From JAPUIN01 sp041580375 (GTDB lineage Bacteria > Acidobacteriota > Polarisedimenticolia > Gp22-AA2), in the NCBI GenBank assembly GCA_041580375.1, contig JBFGDZ010000024.1:1-27569 (forward strand): a DNA stretch of 27,569 nt. Reading direction: 5' to 3'. The stretch's first letter is position 1. Every line of letters begins with the position of its first letter. Below, in pieces: positions 16,948 through 24,817 of this stretch. Both the position numbers and the translations under genes were made by a program. The notes under the pieces are model-generated. The model was not told where the DNA came from. It saw only the letters and a list, made by a program, of their open reading frames with translations, and did not search any database.

Positions 16948-16953
16948 TATAAT
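16948..16953 (+). promoter_or_regulatory. Candidate -10 element for the DUF885-M48 genes
   Basis: A perfect TATAAT lies 60 bases before ATG 17008. No good -35 is seen 16-18 bases upstream. Its position inside the longer open frame argues that translation starts downstream of it, at 17008. Confidence 0.45.
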
Positions 16954-17007
16954 CGCGGCCTGGTCGTTCCTCTCCCGGCGCTCATCGAGGTCGTCGGCTC
17001 AACGCGC

Positions 17008-18678
17008 ATGAATCGCCGCCTGCAGACCCTCATCGGCGAGGTTCTCGAGTCCCTCTGGGCCGCGGCGCCCTCGGCCGCGACCCTCGCCGGCGTGCACGAT
17101 TTCGATCATCTCCTCGCGGACTTCGACGCCGCGGTGATCGACGAGCGGGCGCGCACCCTGTCGCGTCACCGGCGGGAGCTCGACTCGCTGATGCAGCGCG
17201 GCCCGATCACCGATCCCGCCGAGGCGATCGACGCGTCGCTCCTCGATACGGTGCTTCGGGTCGAGACGCGCCTGATCGCGGATCTGCGGCTGCCGTTCAG
17301 GGATCCCGCGCTCTACCTGGAGGAGATCCTCTACGGCGTCTACTCCCTCGTCCACCGTGATTTCGCCCCTCTCGAGGAGAGAGCCCGGTCGCTGGCCGGG
17401 CGCCTCGAGCGGGTTCCGCGCTGCCTCGACCAGGCCGAGACCAACCTGGCCCGCCCGGGGGAGGTCCCGCCCGCCTGGGTGAGCGCGGCGCTCCAGCTCG
17501 TGGACGGAAGCCTGCGATTCCTCGGCGAGGTCGAGCGCGAGATCGTCGATCGGGCCGGAGCCGCCGCCGGAGCGCTGCGGAAGCGCCTGCGCGGCGCCGT
17601 CCGCCGCATCCGGGAGTTCGATCGCTTCGTCCGGGAGCGGCTGTCCGCGGCCTCCGGTGATTTCGCGATCGGGCGGGATCTGTTCGACTTTCTTCTGCGC
17701 GTGCAGCACGGTCTGGATCTCGACGCCGACGGTCTGCACGATCTCGGCGCCGATCTGATCCGGCGGACCCGCGAGGATCTGGAGCGGGAGGCCCGGTCCT
17801 TCGATCCGGATCGGTCCTGGCAGGAGCTCCTCGCGATCTGGTCGGCCGATCATCCGCCCCGGCCGGCGATCCTCGGGGAATATCGTGACATGGTCGAGCG
17901 GGCGCGCGCCTTCGTGGAGACGAACCGCATCGCCACCATCCCCGCCGGGGAGCGGCTGAACGTCGAGGAGACGCCGGCCTTTCAGCGCGCTCTCTGCCCC
18001 TTCGCGGCCTACATGATGCCCGGTCCGTTCGAGCGCAAGCGCGACGCCGTCTTCTGGGTGACGACTCCGGAGGAGGCGGACGATCCCGCGCGGCGGAACG
18101 CCGCTCTCAGGGAGCATCTTCGCGCGGCGATCCCGCTGACCTGCGTGCACGAGGGGTACCCCGGGCACCATCTCCAGCTGGCCGTCGCCGTGGACACGCC
18201 GTCGCGCCTGCGCCGGCACTTCATGACGCCGGTGCTCGTCGAAGGCTGGGCCTTCTACTGCGAGGAGATGATGGCGGAGCAGGGTTTCTACGACGATCCG
18301 CGCACGCGCGTCCTGCAACTGAAAAACCAGCTGTGGCGCGCCTGCCGCGTCGTCATCGACGTGGGTCTCCAGACGCGGGGCATGGGCCTGGACGAGGCCG
18401 CATCGATGCTCCACGAGGTGGCGCGGCTCGAGCGGCACAGCGCGCAGGGAGAGGTTCTGCGCTATGCCCGGAGCGCCACGCAGCCGATGTCGTACGCGGT
18501 CGGCAAGCGGGCCATCCTCGATCTCCGGGAGGCCTACCGCAGGCGGCGCGGATCCGCATTCAGCATGCGGGAGTTTCACGACCGGTTCCTCTCGTTCGCC
18601 TCGATCCCGATCGCGCTGATCCGCGAGGGGATGCTCGGGAACGGATCGGTCGCGCGGACCGAATCCCCGGGCTCATGA
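17008..18678 (+). CDS. DUF885 family protein, putative zinc metallopeptidase
   Basis: A 556-aa DUF885 protein. The family signature CVHEGYPGHHLQLAV is present, with H381, E382, H387 and H388. It is followed by VEGWAFYCEEMM with E412, which together form the likely metal and catalytic site. The remainder is mainly helical with an arginine-rich middle. The family is regarded as metalloprotease-like, but the substrate is not established. No signal peptide is visible from ATG 17008, so this copy is probably cytoplasmic. The frame stays open to 16873, but the added residues are unlike the family and cross the TATAAT at 16948. The stop overlaps the ATG of the M48 gene (ATGA), so the two metalloproteases are translationally coupled. 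Confidence 0.9.
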   Translation: MNRRLQTLIGEVLESLWAAAPSAATLAGVHDFDHLLADFDAAVIDERARTLSRHRRELDSLMQRGPITDPAEAIDASLLDTVLRVETRLIADLRLPFRDPALYLEEILYGVYSLVHRDFAPLEERARSLAGRLERVPRCLDQAETNLARPGEVPPAWVSAALQLVDGSLRFLGEVEREIVDRAGAAAGALRKRLRGAVRRIREFDRFVRERLSAASGDFAIGRDLFDFLLRVQHGLDLDADGLHDLGADLIRRTREDLEREARSFDPDRSWQELLAIWSADHPPRPAILGEYRDMVERARAFVETNRIATIPAGERLNVEETPAFQRALCPFAAYMMPGPFERKRDAVFWVTTPEEADDPARRNAALREHLRAAIPLTCVHEGYPGHHLQLAVAVDTPSRLRRHFMTPVLVEGWAFYCEEMMAEQGFYDDPRTRVLQLKNQLWRACRVVIDVGLQTRGMGLDEAASMLHEVARLERHSAQGEVLRYARSATQPMSYAVGKRAILDLREAYRRRRGSAFSMREFHDRFLSFASIPIALIREGMLGNGSVARTESPGS

Positions 18679-20045
18679 CCGGCGTGCGCACCCTCCCGCC
18701 GCTGATGGCGGCGGCGCTGCTGGTGATTCCGTTCGCGGCGGCGGCCGGCCCCGTCGGCGCGCCCGCCCCGCACGCGACGAACCCTTCCGGGACGCCGCCG
18801 GAGGACGCGGTCACGAAGCCCGGAGGGGACCCCGGGCCCGTCGAGGAGCCGCCGGGCGGGCCGGACGCGGGCCCCGTCCTGCTGGCGGACGCTCTCGCCG
18901 GCGTGCCGGAGGACGATCCCCGCATGGAGGAGTACTCGCACGGAAACTACGTCCTGTTCGTGGTGCGCGCCGTCTGGGCGGCCGCCCTTCTCGCCCTGAT
19001 CGTGTGGAGCGGGCTCGGCGCGCGGCTGCAGCGTTTCGTGGAAATCTGGACCCACCGCGCGAACGCGAAGGTGGCGGGGTTCGTCGTTCTCTATGTGACG
19101 CTCTATTCCCTCGGCATGTTCCCGCTCGACCTCCACGCGTTCCGCCGGGAGCGGCGCTTCGGGTTCGCCACCCAGACGCTGCCGGATTGGCTCCTCGATG
19201 AGGGCAAGTGGCTCGTCGTCTCGATCGTCCTGCAGGTGATCTTCTTCGTCGTGCTTTACGGCGCGATTCGCCGGCTGGATCGCGGATGGTGGGTGGCCGG
19301 GGCGGCCCTCGGCATCCTCTTCGTGATCCTCGTCGTGGCGATCGCCCCGGTCTTCATCGCCCCCTGGTTCAACACCTTCACCCCCCTGAAGGACGAGGCG
19401 CTGCGCGACGAGATTCTGGCCCTGGCCCGCGCGCAGGGGATCCCCGCGGACGAGGTGTACGAGGTCGACGCGAGCCGGCAGACGGAGCACAACAACGCCT
19501 ACGTCACGGGACTCCTCGGCACCCGGCGCATCGTTCTGTACGACACGCTGCTGAAGAATTTCTCCCGGCGCGAGATCCGCTTCGTCATGGGGCACGAGAT
19601 CGGGCACGACGTGCTCCATCACGTCTGGAAGACGATCGGCTATCTGTCGATCCTGATCGTGGCCGGATTCCTCATCGTCGATCGGGCGGCCCGGCGGGTG
19701 ATCGCGCGATCGCGCTCGTGCGGGATCCGGAGCCTCGCGGAGCCGGCGTCCCTGCCGCTCATCCTCTTGATCTTCCTCCTCTTCAACGTGGCGACCACTC
19801 CTCTCGTGAACTCGTTCAGCCGCGCGCACGAGCAGCGGGCCGACCGGTTCGCGCTCGAGGTGACGGGGGATCCGCTCGCCGGGGCATCCTCGTTCATCAA
19901 GTTCGGGAAGCAGGATCTGGGCGAGTACCACGTGCATCCGGCCGTGGAGACGCTGCTCTACAGCCACCCGAGCCTGGGCCGACGCATACGCCACGCGCAG
20001 GAGTACGCGGCGGCGCACGGGATCTCCCCCCGCGCCGAACCCTGA
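18675..20045 (+). CDS. M48 family integral-membrane metalloprotease (Ste24-like)
   Basis: A 456-aa protease of the CAAX prenyl protease 1 / Ste24 type. The N-terminal hydrophobic stretch (about 7-25) is a signal peptide or first membrane helix. A proline-rich segment (about 28-68) follows. Further membrane segments lie at about 92-112, 133-150, 180-198, 205-230, 322-338 and 358-378. The zinc site is H307-E308-I-G-H311 in VMGHEIGHD, with third ligand E386 in SRAHEQRAD. VDASRQTEHNNAYVTG and LYDTLL are the conserved blocks before it. Bacterial members are thought to clear or process membrane proteins; prenyl substrates need not exist here. ATG 18675 overlaps the DUF885 stop. The gene converges with the amidase at a 10-base gap. 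Confidence 0.94.
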   Translation: MTGVRTLPPLMAAALLVIPFAAAAGPVGAPAPHATNPSGTPPEDAVTKPGGDPGPVEEPPGGPDAGPVLLADALAGVPEDDPRMEEYSHGNYVLFVVRAVWAAALLALIVWSGLGARLQRFVEIWTHRANAKVAGFVVLYVTLYSLGMFPLDLHAFRRERRFGFATQTLPDWLLDEGKWLVVSIVLQVIFFVVLYGAIRRLDRGWWVAGAALGILFVILVVAIAPVFIAPWFNTFTPLKDEALRDEILALARAQGIPADEVYEVDASRQTEHNNAYVTGLLGTRRIVLYDTLLKNFSRREIRFVMGHEIGHDVLHHVWKTIGYLSILIVAGFLIVDRAARRVIARSRSCGIRSLAEPASLPLILLIFLLFNVATTPLVNSFSRAHEQRADRFALEVTGDPLAGASSFIKFGKQDLGEYHVHPAVETLLYSHPSLGRRIRHAQEYAAAHGISPRAEP

Positions 20046-20055
20046 TCGGGGCCTC

Positions 20056-21960
20056 TCAGCGTCGCGCCCGTTCGGGCGGCGGAATCGCCCCGGCCTCTCC
20101 GTAATAGCGCTGCAGGGCCGCGACGAAAGCATCGGCCACCTTCTGACGGTGGACCGGATCGAGGAGCAATCGTCCGTCGCCGGGGTTGCTCAGGTTGTTG
20201 ACTTCGATCAGGGTCTGGACGGGGACCTTGTTGCAGCGCAGGACCGCCGGCACGAACGAGCGGCCCCGCCGGATGATGCGCTCGCGCACGGGACCGTACG
20301 GATGCACCGGCACGCCGCTCTCCGTGAACGTCTTCACGAGGACCGACGCGAATTCTCGCGACAGGCCCTCCGAGCGCACCCGTTCGGAGCGCGTGAACGA
20401 GACGTACTGTTCCTGGCGCACCTCGCGGCGGCGGGTGTAGACGGCGCCCCGGTGGCCGTAGCGGCCACGCCGGTATTCCTCGCCGGGAACGTAGATCATG
20501 GCGCCTCCGACGGAAGGGTGCCGCGCGTCGGCGTGAATGCTGGTGAACACGATCTTGAGCGGATCGAACCCCTCCGCGACCAGCTTCCGGAAGTAGGAGT
20601 TGGCCAGGTACCAGCGCAGATTGACGCCGGGTGCCCGCTGCTGCAGCGCGAAGGGCGGACTCGTGAGGAGGATCTCGGACTGGCTCCGGGGAAGCTTGCG
20701 GCTCTCGTGGATCGCGTATCCCTCCTTGCGATCCTTGATCGTCGTGAGCACGCGCGCGCCCGTCTCCTTCTCCAGCCGGGCCTTGATGCGGCAGAGGATG
20801 TCGTAGACGTAGTCGTGTTCCCACACGCCGTTGTGGGTCGCGCCGATGTCGCGGCCTCCGTGTCCGGCGTCCAGAATGACCGCCACGCCGCGCAGATCCT
20901 CGCTGCGCGCGCGGTTGGTGTAGCGCGTCACGTCCGCCTGCCCGCGCTCCCAGGCGATGCGGCGGGCGTCGTCCCTCGGCAGGTACTCGGGCATGAGATC
21001 GTCGAGCGGGATGCGGATCGGATACCCGACGGGAATGTCCGTCACGTCGCGGATCCCGCTGCGTTCCGCGATCGAGCGCGCCACCTCATTCACCTCGGCG
21101 GCGTCCACGCGGCCCGTGTAGCGCACGACCACCGCCGAGTAGAGGGCCTCTCCGCGCCGCAGCCTGTAGATCGCGTGACGCCCGCGCGCATCCGTCGCGT
21201 AGCGCAGCAGCTCGGCCCCCTCGGCCGGTGGGACGACGGACAGCGTGGGAGGAGCCTGATCCAGCTGCGCCTCCGGGCTCTCCCCCTCCGCTTCCGTGAA
21301 TCCGTCGCCGGCGTCGGCCTCCTCGTCGGGCAGCGCCAGGGCCGTGGCCGTGTTCAGGCCCGCCAGCCGCGCGAAGGGAGGAAGGAGCAGCTCGCCGGGG
21401 ATCCGGATCGTCTCCCCGGCGCGGGGGATGAGGCCGGGTATCCCGTTGCGATCCGCGAGGATCGCGAAGTTCTCCCCGCGGCCCGTCAGCCACAGGGCCA
21501 GGTGCCACAGGCTCTCCTCGGCAGCGGGGAGCCGACCCTCGCCCACACGGTGGTTCCACGTCCCTTCGCCCGCGTCGTCCGCGGGAAAGAGCGCGCGGAT
21601 CGACTTCACCTTGTAATCGTCGTTCAGCGAGGCGTAGGGGATGACGACGATGGCGCCCTCGGCCGGCAGGGCGTCGCCGTTGATCGATCGCAGGACCGCG
21701 AGCTCGCGCAGATCGACGAGATACCTCCTCCCGAGCGATGCGTAGTTGCTCTTCGGTCCGACGCGCACCTCGAGCCGGAGATCGCCCCCCTCGCGCACCG
21801 TCACGTTCTCGCCCGGAGCGAGCGCCGCCGAGGCGAGGACGCGGGCCGGCCGGGCCGGTCGCGGGCCGGCGGCCTGCTGCGCTCCGGCGGCCAGACAGAG
21901 GAAGGCGGCGATCAGGCCGAGGTGCCGCAGGCCGGCGGCGGGTTGCGAGGGGCGGATCAC
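20056..21960 (-). CDS. N-acetylmuramoyl-L-alanine amidase with LysM-like segments
   Basis: A 634-aa secreted amidase that cleaves the lactyl-peptide bond of peptidoglycan. Residues 1-30 form a signal peptide (GLIAAFLCLAAGAQQA). Two LysM-like segments are seen at about 135-190 (ESLWHLALWLTGRGENF, ending IRIP) and about 262-318 (YRLRRGEALYSAVVVRY, ending YPIRIP). The Amidase_3 domain spans about 356-620: H367 in DAGHGGRDIGA, E381 in WEHDY, H476 in SIHADA and the catalytic E587 in TLIEVNNLSN. Start GTG 21960 gives the signal peptide and a GTGA overlap with the gatA stop. The longer frame to 22113 lies inside gatA and is rejected. Envelope role is clear; the exact function (division, recycling or sporulation-like) is not. 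Confidence 0.9.
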   Translation of the reverse strand: MIRPSQPAAGLRHLGLIAAFLCLAAGAQQAAGPRPARPARVLASAALAPGENVTVREGGDLRLEVRVGPKSNYASLGRRYLVDLRELAVLRSINGDALPAEGAIVVIPYASLNDDYKVKSIRALFPADDAGEGTWNHRVGEGRLPAAEESLWHLALWLTGRGENFAILADRNGIPGLIPRAGETIRIPGELLLPPFARLAGLNTATALALPDEEADAGDGFTEAEGESPEAQLDQAPPTLSVVPPAEGAELLRYATDARGRHAIYRLRRGEALYSAVVVRYTGRVDAAEVNEVARSIAERSGIRDVTDIPVGYPIRIPLDDLMPEYLPRDDARRIAWERGQADVTRYTNRARSEDLRGVAVILDAGHGGRDIGATHNGVWEHDYVYDILCRIKARLEKETGARVLTTIKDRKEGYAIHESRKLPRSQSEILLTSPPFALQQRAPGVNLRWYLANSYFRKLVAEGFDPLKIVFTSIHADARHPSVGGAMIYVPGEEYRRGRYGHRGAVYTRRREVRQEQYVSFTRSERVRSEGLSREFASVLVKTFTESGVPVHPYGPVRERIIRRGRSFVPAVLRCNKVPVQTLIEVNNLSNPGDGRLLLDPVHRQKVADAFVAALQRYYGEAGAIPPPERARR

Positions 21961-23441
21961 CGCTTCGGGGGCGCCGGGACGGGAGGCGATCCCGCGCGCC
22001 GGAACTGGAGCCCGCGCTCGAACGCGGCGGCCGTGCGGAGAACGATCTCCTCGCGAAACGCGGGTCCGACGATCTGCAGGCCGATCGGCAGCCGATTTTT
22101 CGTGAGCCCGCACGGGATGGAGATCCCGGGCAGACCCGCCAGGTTCGTGGTGACGGTGAAGATGTCGCTCAGGTACATGGACAGGGGGTCGTCCACCTTC
22201 TCGCCCATCCGGAACGCCGGCGTCGGGCTCGTGGGGGTGACGATGGCGTCCACCTTCTCGAACGCGCGCTCGAAGTCGCCGCGGATGAGTGTGCGGACCT
22301 TCTGCCCCTTCAGGTAATAGGCGTCGTAGTAACCGGCCGACAGCACGTAGGTGCCGAGCATGATGCGGCGCTTCACCTCCGGACCGAAACCCTCCCCGCG
22401 GGAGCGCAGATACATCGAGGAGAGATCCCCGGCGTCCGCGGCGCGACGGCCGTAGCGCACGCCGTCATAGCGCGCCAGATTGCTGCTCGCCTCCGCGGTG
22501 GCGATGATGTAGTAGGCGGGAACCGCGTACTCGGTGTGCGGCAGCGAGATCTCGGCGAGTGTCGCCCCGTCCTGCTCCGCCATGCGCAGGGAGGCGCGCA
22601 CGGCCGATTCGACCTCGGGATCGATCCCTCCGGAGAAGTACTCGCGCGGGACGCCCAGACTCAGCCCGCGCCATCCCCGGTCGAGGGAGGACGCGTACGC
22701 CGGGACCGGCAGCGGCGACGACGTGGCGTCGCGTGGATCGTGGCCCGCGATCACGCCGAGCACCAGCGCCGCGTCCTCGACCGATCTCGCCAGCGGACCC
22801 ACCTGATCGAGCGACGACGCGAAGGCGACGAGGCCGTATCGCGATACACGCCCGTAGGTGGGCTTCATGCCGACCACGCCGCAGAACGCGGCGGGCTGGC
22901 GGATCGATCCGCCGGTGTCCGATCCGAGGGACAGGGGAACCTCGTCCGCCGCCACGGCCGCCGCGGAACCCCCGCTCGACCCGCCCGCGACGCGGCCGGT
23001 GTCCCAGGGGTTGCGCGGGATCTCGAACGCCGAGTTCTCGCTCGACGAACCCATCGCGAACTCGTCCATGTTCGTCTTCGAGATGATCACGGCGCCCGCC
23101 TCGCGCAGGAGACGGACGGCGGTCGCGTCCTCGATCGGAATGAACTGCTCGAGAATACGCGAGCCGCAGGTGGTCGGAACCCCGCGCGTGCACAGGACGT
23201 CCTTGATCGCGACCGGGACGCCGGCGAGCGGCCCCAGCGGCCTCCCGCGGCGCCGGTCGTCGTCGACGCGGTCCGCATCCTGAAGCGCGAGCTCTTCGAG
23301 GATCGCGCGGCAGGCGTGGATCCGCGGCTCCACGGCGCGGGCGCGATCGAGATGGGCGCGGCAGATCTCGACCGCGCTCGCCTCGCCCGAAGCGACGAGG
23401 GATCGGATCTCGGTGGCCGGACGACCGACGACGTCGTTCAC
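21957..23441 (-). CDS. gatA: Asp-tRNA(Asn)/Glu-tRNA(Gln) amidotransferase subunit A
   Basis: A 494-aa amidase-signature protein. It frees ammonia from glutamine or asparagine for GatB, which amidates mischarged Glu-tRNA(Gln) or Asp-tRNA(Asn). The catalytic triad is K80 (PVAIKDVLC), cis-S155 (GGSSGGSAAA) and nucleophile S179 (SDTGGSIRQPA), at the positions usual for GatA. GVVGMKPTYGRVSRYGL and the C-terminal TNLAGLPGISIPCG match the family. GTG 23441 overlaps the gatC stop in a GTGA junction and gives the usual N-terminus. gatB is not in the window. The organism probably lacks one or both of GlnRS and AsnRS, an inference from family knowledge. Confidence 0.96.
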   Translation of the reverse strand: MNDVVGRPATEIRSLVASGEASAVEICRAHLDRARAVEPRIHACRAILEELALQDADRVDDDRRRGRPLGPLAGVPVAIKDVLCTRGVPTTCGSRILEQFIPIEDATAVRLLREAGAVIISKTNMDEFAMGSSSENSAFEIPRNPWDTGRVAGGSSGGSAAAVAADEVPLSLGSDTGGSIRQPAAFCGVVGMKPTYGRVSRYGLVAFASSLDQVGPLARSVEDAALVLGVIAGHDPRDATSSPLPVPAYASSLDRGWRGLSLGVPREYFSGGIDPEVESAVRASLRMAEQDGATLAEISLPHTEYAVPAYYIIATAEASSNLARYDGVRYGRRAADAGDLSSMYLRSRGEGFGPEVKRRIMLGTYVLSAGYYDAYYLKGQKVRTLIRGDFERAFEKVDAIVTPTSPTPAFRMGEKVDDPLSMYLSDIFTVTTNLAGLPGISIPCGLTKNRLPIGLQIVGPAFREEIVLRTAAAFERGLQFRRAGSPPVPAPPKR

Positions 23442-23725
23442 CCGATCACCCGGGGCACCTTGAAGAGTCCGCCGCCGGACTCGGGCGCGTTCCTCAGCGC
23501 CTCCTCCTGCGGGATGGATCCCGACACGGCATCGTCGCGGAGCGCGTGGGCCGTGCCGGCGATGTGGGCCGTCGGCTCGATGTCGCCCGTGTCCAGGCGA
23601 TCGAGCTGCTCCACGTATTCGAGAATGGCGCTGAGCTGCCGGGCGAAGCGCTCGTACTCGTCCTCGGCGAATCTCAGATGCGCCAGCTTCGCGATGCGCC
23701 GGACTTCGTCGAGGGAGATGGCCAC
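23438..23725 (-). CDS. gatC: Asp-tRNA(Asn)/Glu-tRNA(Gln) amidotransferase subunit C
   Basis: A 95-aa GatC, the small subunit that wraps around GatA and GatB and stabilises the complex. It starts MAISLDEVRRIAKLAHLRF, the conserved first helix, then EYERFARQLSAILEYVEQLD. TGDIEPTAHI and the C-terminal GGLFKVPRVIG are both diagnostic. GTG 23725 is preceded by GGAGG with a 7-base spacer. A TATAAT sits about 27 bases upstream. The stop overlaps the gatA start. Confidence 0.95.
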   Translation of the reverse strand: MAISLDEVRRIAKLAHLRFAEDEYERFARQLSAILEYVEQLDRLDTGDIEPTAHIAGTAHALRDDAVSGSIPQEEALRNAPESGGGLFKVPRVIG

Positions 23726-23751
23726 GGGGATCCTCCACGCCCGCGTCGGGG

Positions 23752-23757
23752 ATTATA
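23752..23757 (-). promoter_or_regulatory. Candidate -10 element for gatC-gatA-amidase
   Basis: A perfect TATAAT on the minus strand lies 27 bases upstream of the gatC GTG. No convincing -35 was found. The 63-base gap to the divergent gene at 23789 must hold both promoters, so they may influence each other. Confidence 0.5.
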
Positions 23758-23788
23758 CCCGACGCACGTTGTGCTAGCCTCTCGGCGT

Positions 23789-24817
23789 ATGCACGCGAAC
23801 GGGCGTCACGCCCCCATGCGTCACCCGGACGGGCTCCTGACCGCGGGGGTCCTGCTCCTCGCCCTGTTCTGTCCCTCTTCGCACGCGAGCGCGACGACCG
23901 CGCGACCGGCCGCCGGAGCCGATCCCTCACGGATCGGCGATCCGGGAACGCCCGGCCCCGGGGAGCCGGGCGCGATCCGCGTCACCATCGAGACGATCAT
24001 CGTGGACGGGCGCGGCACGCACAGCCTCGGTTCGGAGATCGCCGACATCTTCCCGGGAGACACCGGCGTTCTGCGGAGGTCGGCCACGCTGCTGTCCCGC
24101 GAGGAAGGGAGTCCGGTGAAGGAGATGGTGGACCTGCACGTCCGGCTCACGCCAGCCCCCAGGCCGGACGGCGGCTGCGAGCTGCGGCTGGAATCGCGGG
24201 TGGCGATGGCGGCCGCGGGAACGCGGTCCGCGCGCGCACGGGCGCCGGCGGCCGCGGTCGCCTCCGTCGTCGTCGCAGCGGGCCGCGAGCGACTGCACCC
24301 GGTCTACGAATCGAGCCTGACGGGCGGGCGGGTGGCATTGAGGATCCGATGCGCGCCGAGCCCGTCCGCCTCGGAGATCCCGGGCAACCCGCGCGTCGAT
24401 TTCGTGCTGTCGATCGAGCGGGCCGACGCGGAGGAGCCCCTGCAGACTCTGAAGACGAACGTGCTGTCGACGGGAGTCGGGCGCGAGGCGAGCAATCTGT
24501 TCTCGTTCAACGTGCCGCTTCCCCCGCAGGAGGACGGGGGGAAGCGCTACCGGCGCGAGCGCATCGAGATTCGCATCGCTCCCGAATTGTTCTCGGGCGG
24601 ACGCCTTCAGGCGAACATACGGATGGACGGCGAGATCGCCAGCATCTCCGCGCTCGATCCGGCCGTCAGCCATCCAATCGAGTACCGCGGGACGGCCGTC
24701 CTGGGAGCGGGCGAGCCGCACTCGATCGATCTCGCCGTGTCCTCCGTCGATGCCTCGGAGGGGTGGTCGCTGGTGCGCTACCGCGTCCGGATCGTCAGCC
24801 GTTTCGTCGCGCCGTGA
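23789..24817 (+). CDS. Secreted hypothetical protein
   Basis: A 342-aa protein of unknown function. The N-terminus (MHANGRHAPMRHPDG followed by LLTAGVLLLALFC) is a signal peptide, cleaved perhaps near SHASA. A cysteine at the end of the hydrophobic core is not in a clear lipobox. The mature part starts with a Pro/Gly/Ala-rich segment and continues with beta-prone stretches such as IRVTIETIIVDGRGTHSLGSE, cut here by turns. LQTLKTNVLSTGVG and YRRERIEIRIAPELF follow. It resembles no enzyme I recognise and may be a periplasmic beta-sandwich protein. No ribosome site is seen at ATG 23789; ATG 23816 is an alternative start. Its stop overlaps the glycosylase start (GTGA). Confidence 0.72.
   Translation: MHANGRHAPMRHPDGLLTAGVLLLALFCPSSHASATTARPAAGADPSRIGDPGTPGPGEPGAIRVTIETIIVDGRGTHSLGSEIADIFPGDTGVLRRSATLLSREEGSPVKEMVDLHVRLTPAPRPDGGCELRLESRVAMAAAGTRSARARAPAAAVASVVVAAGRERLHPVYESSLTGGRVALRIRCAPSPSASEIPGNPRVDFVLSIERADAEEPLQTLKTNVLSTGVGREASNLFSFNVPLPPQEDGGKRYRRERIEIRIAPELFSGGRLQANIRMDGEIASISALDPAVSHPIEYRGTAVLGAGEPHSIDLAVSSVDASEGWSLVRYRVRIVSRFVAP

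Noticed and set aside
16873..17007. Longer N-terminus for the DUF885 protein
   Set aside because: It spans the TATAAT at 16948 and adds 45 residues unlike the family.
21961..22113. Longer N-terminus for the amidase
   Set aside because: It lies within gatA and places a basic low-complexity stretch before the signal peptide. GTG 21960 overlaps the gatA stop.
21738..23777. Plus-strand frame of 679 codons opposite gatA and gatC
   Set aside because: It is antisense to genes with complete catalytic motifs, and its composition is typical of a shadow frame.
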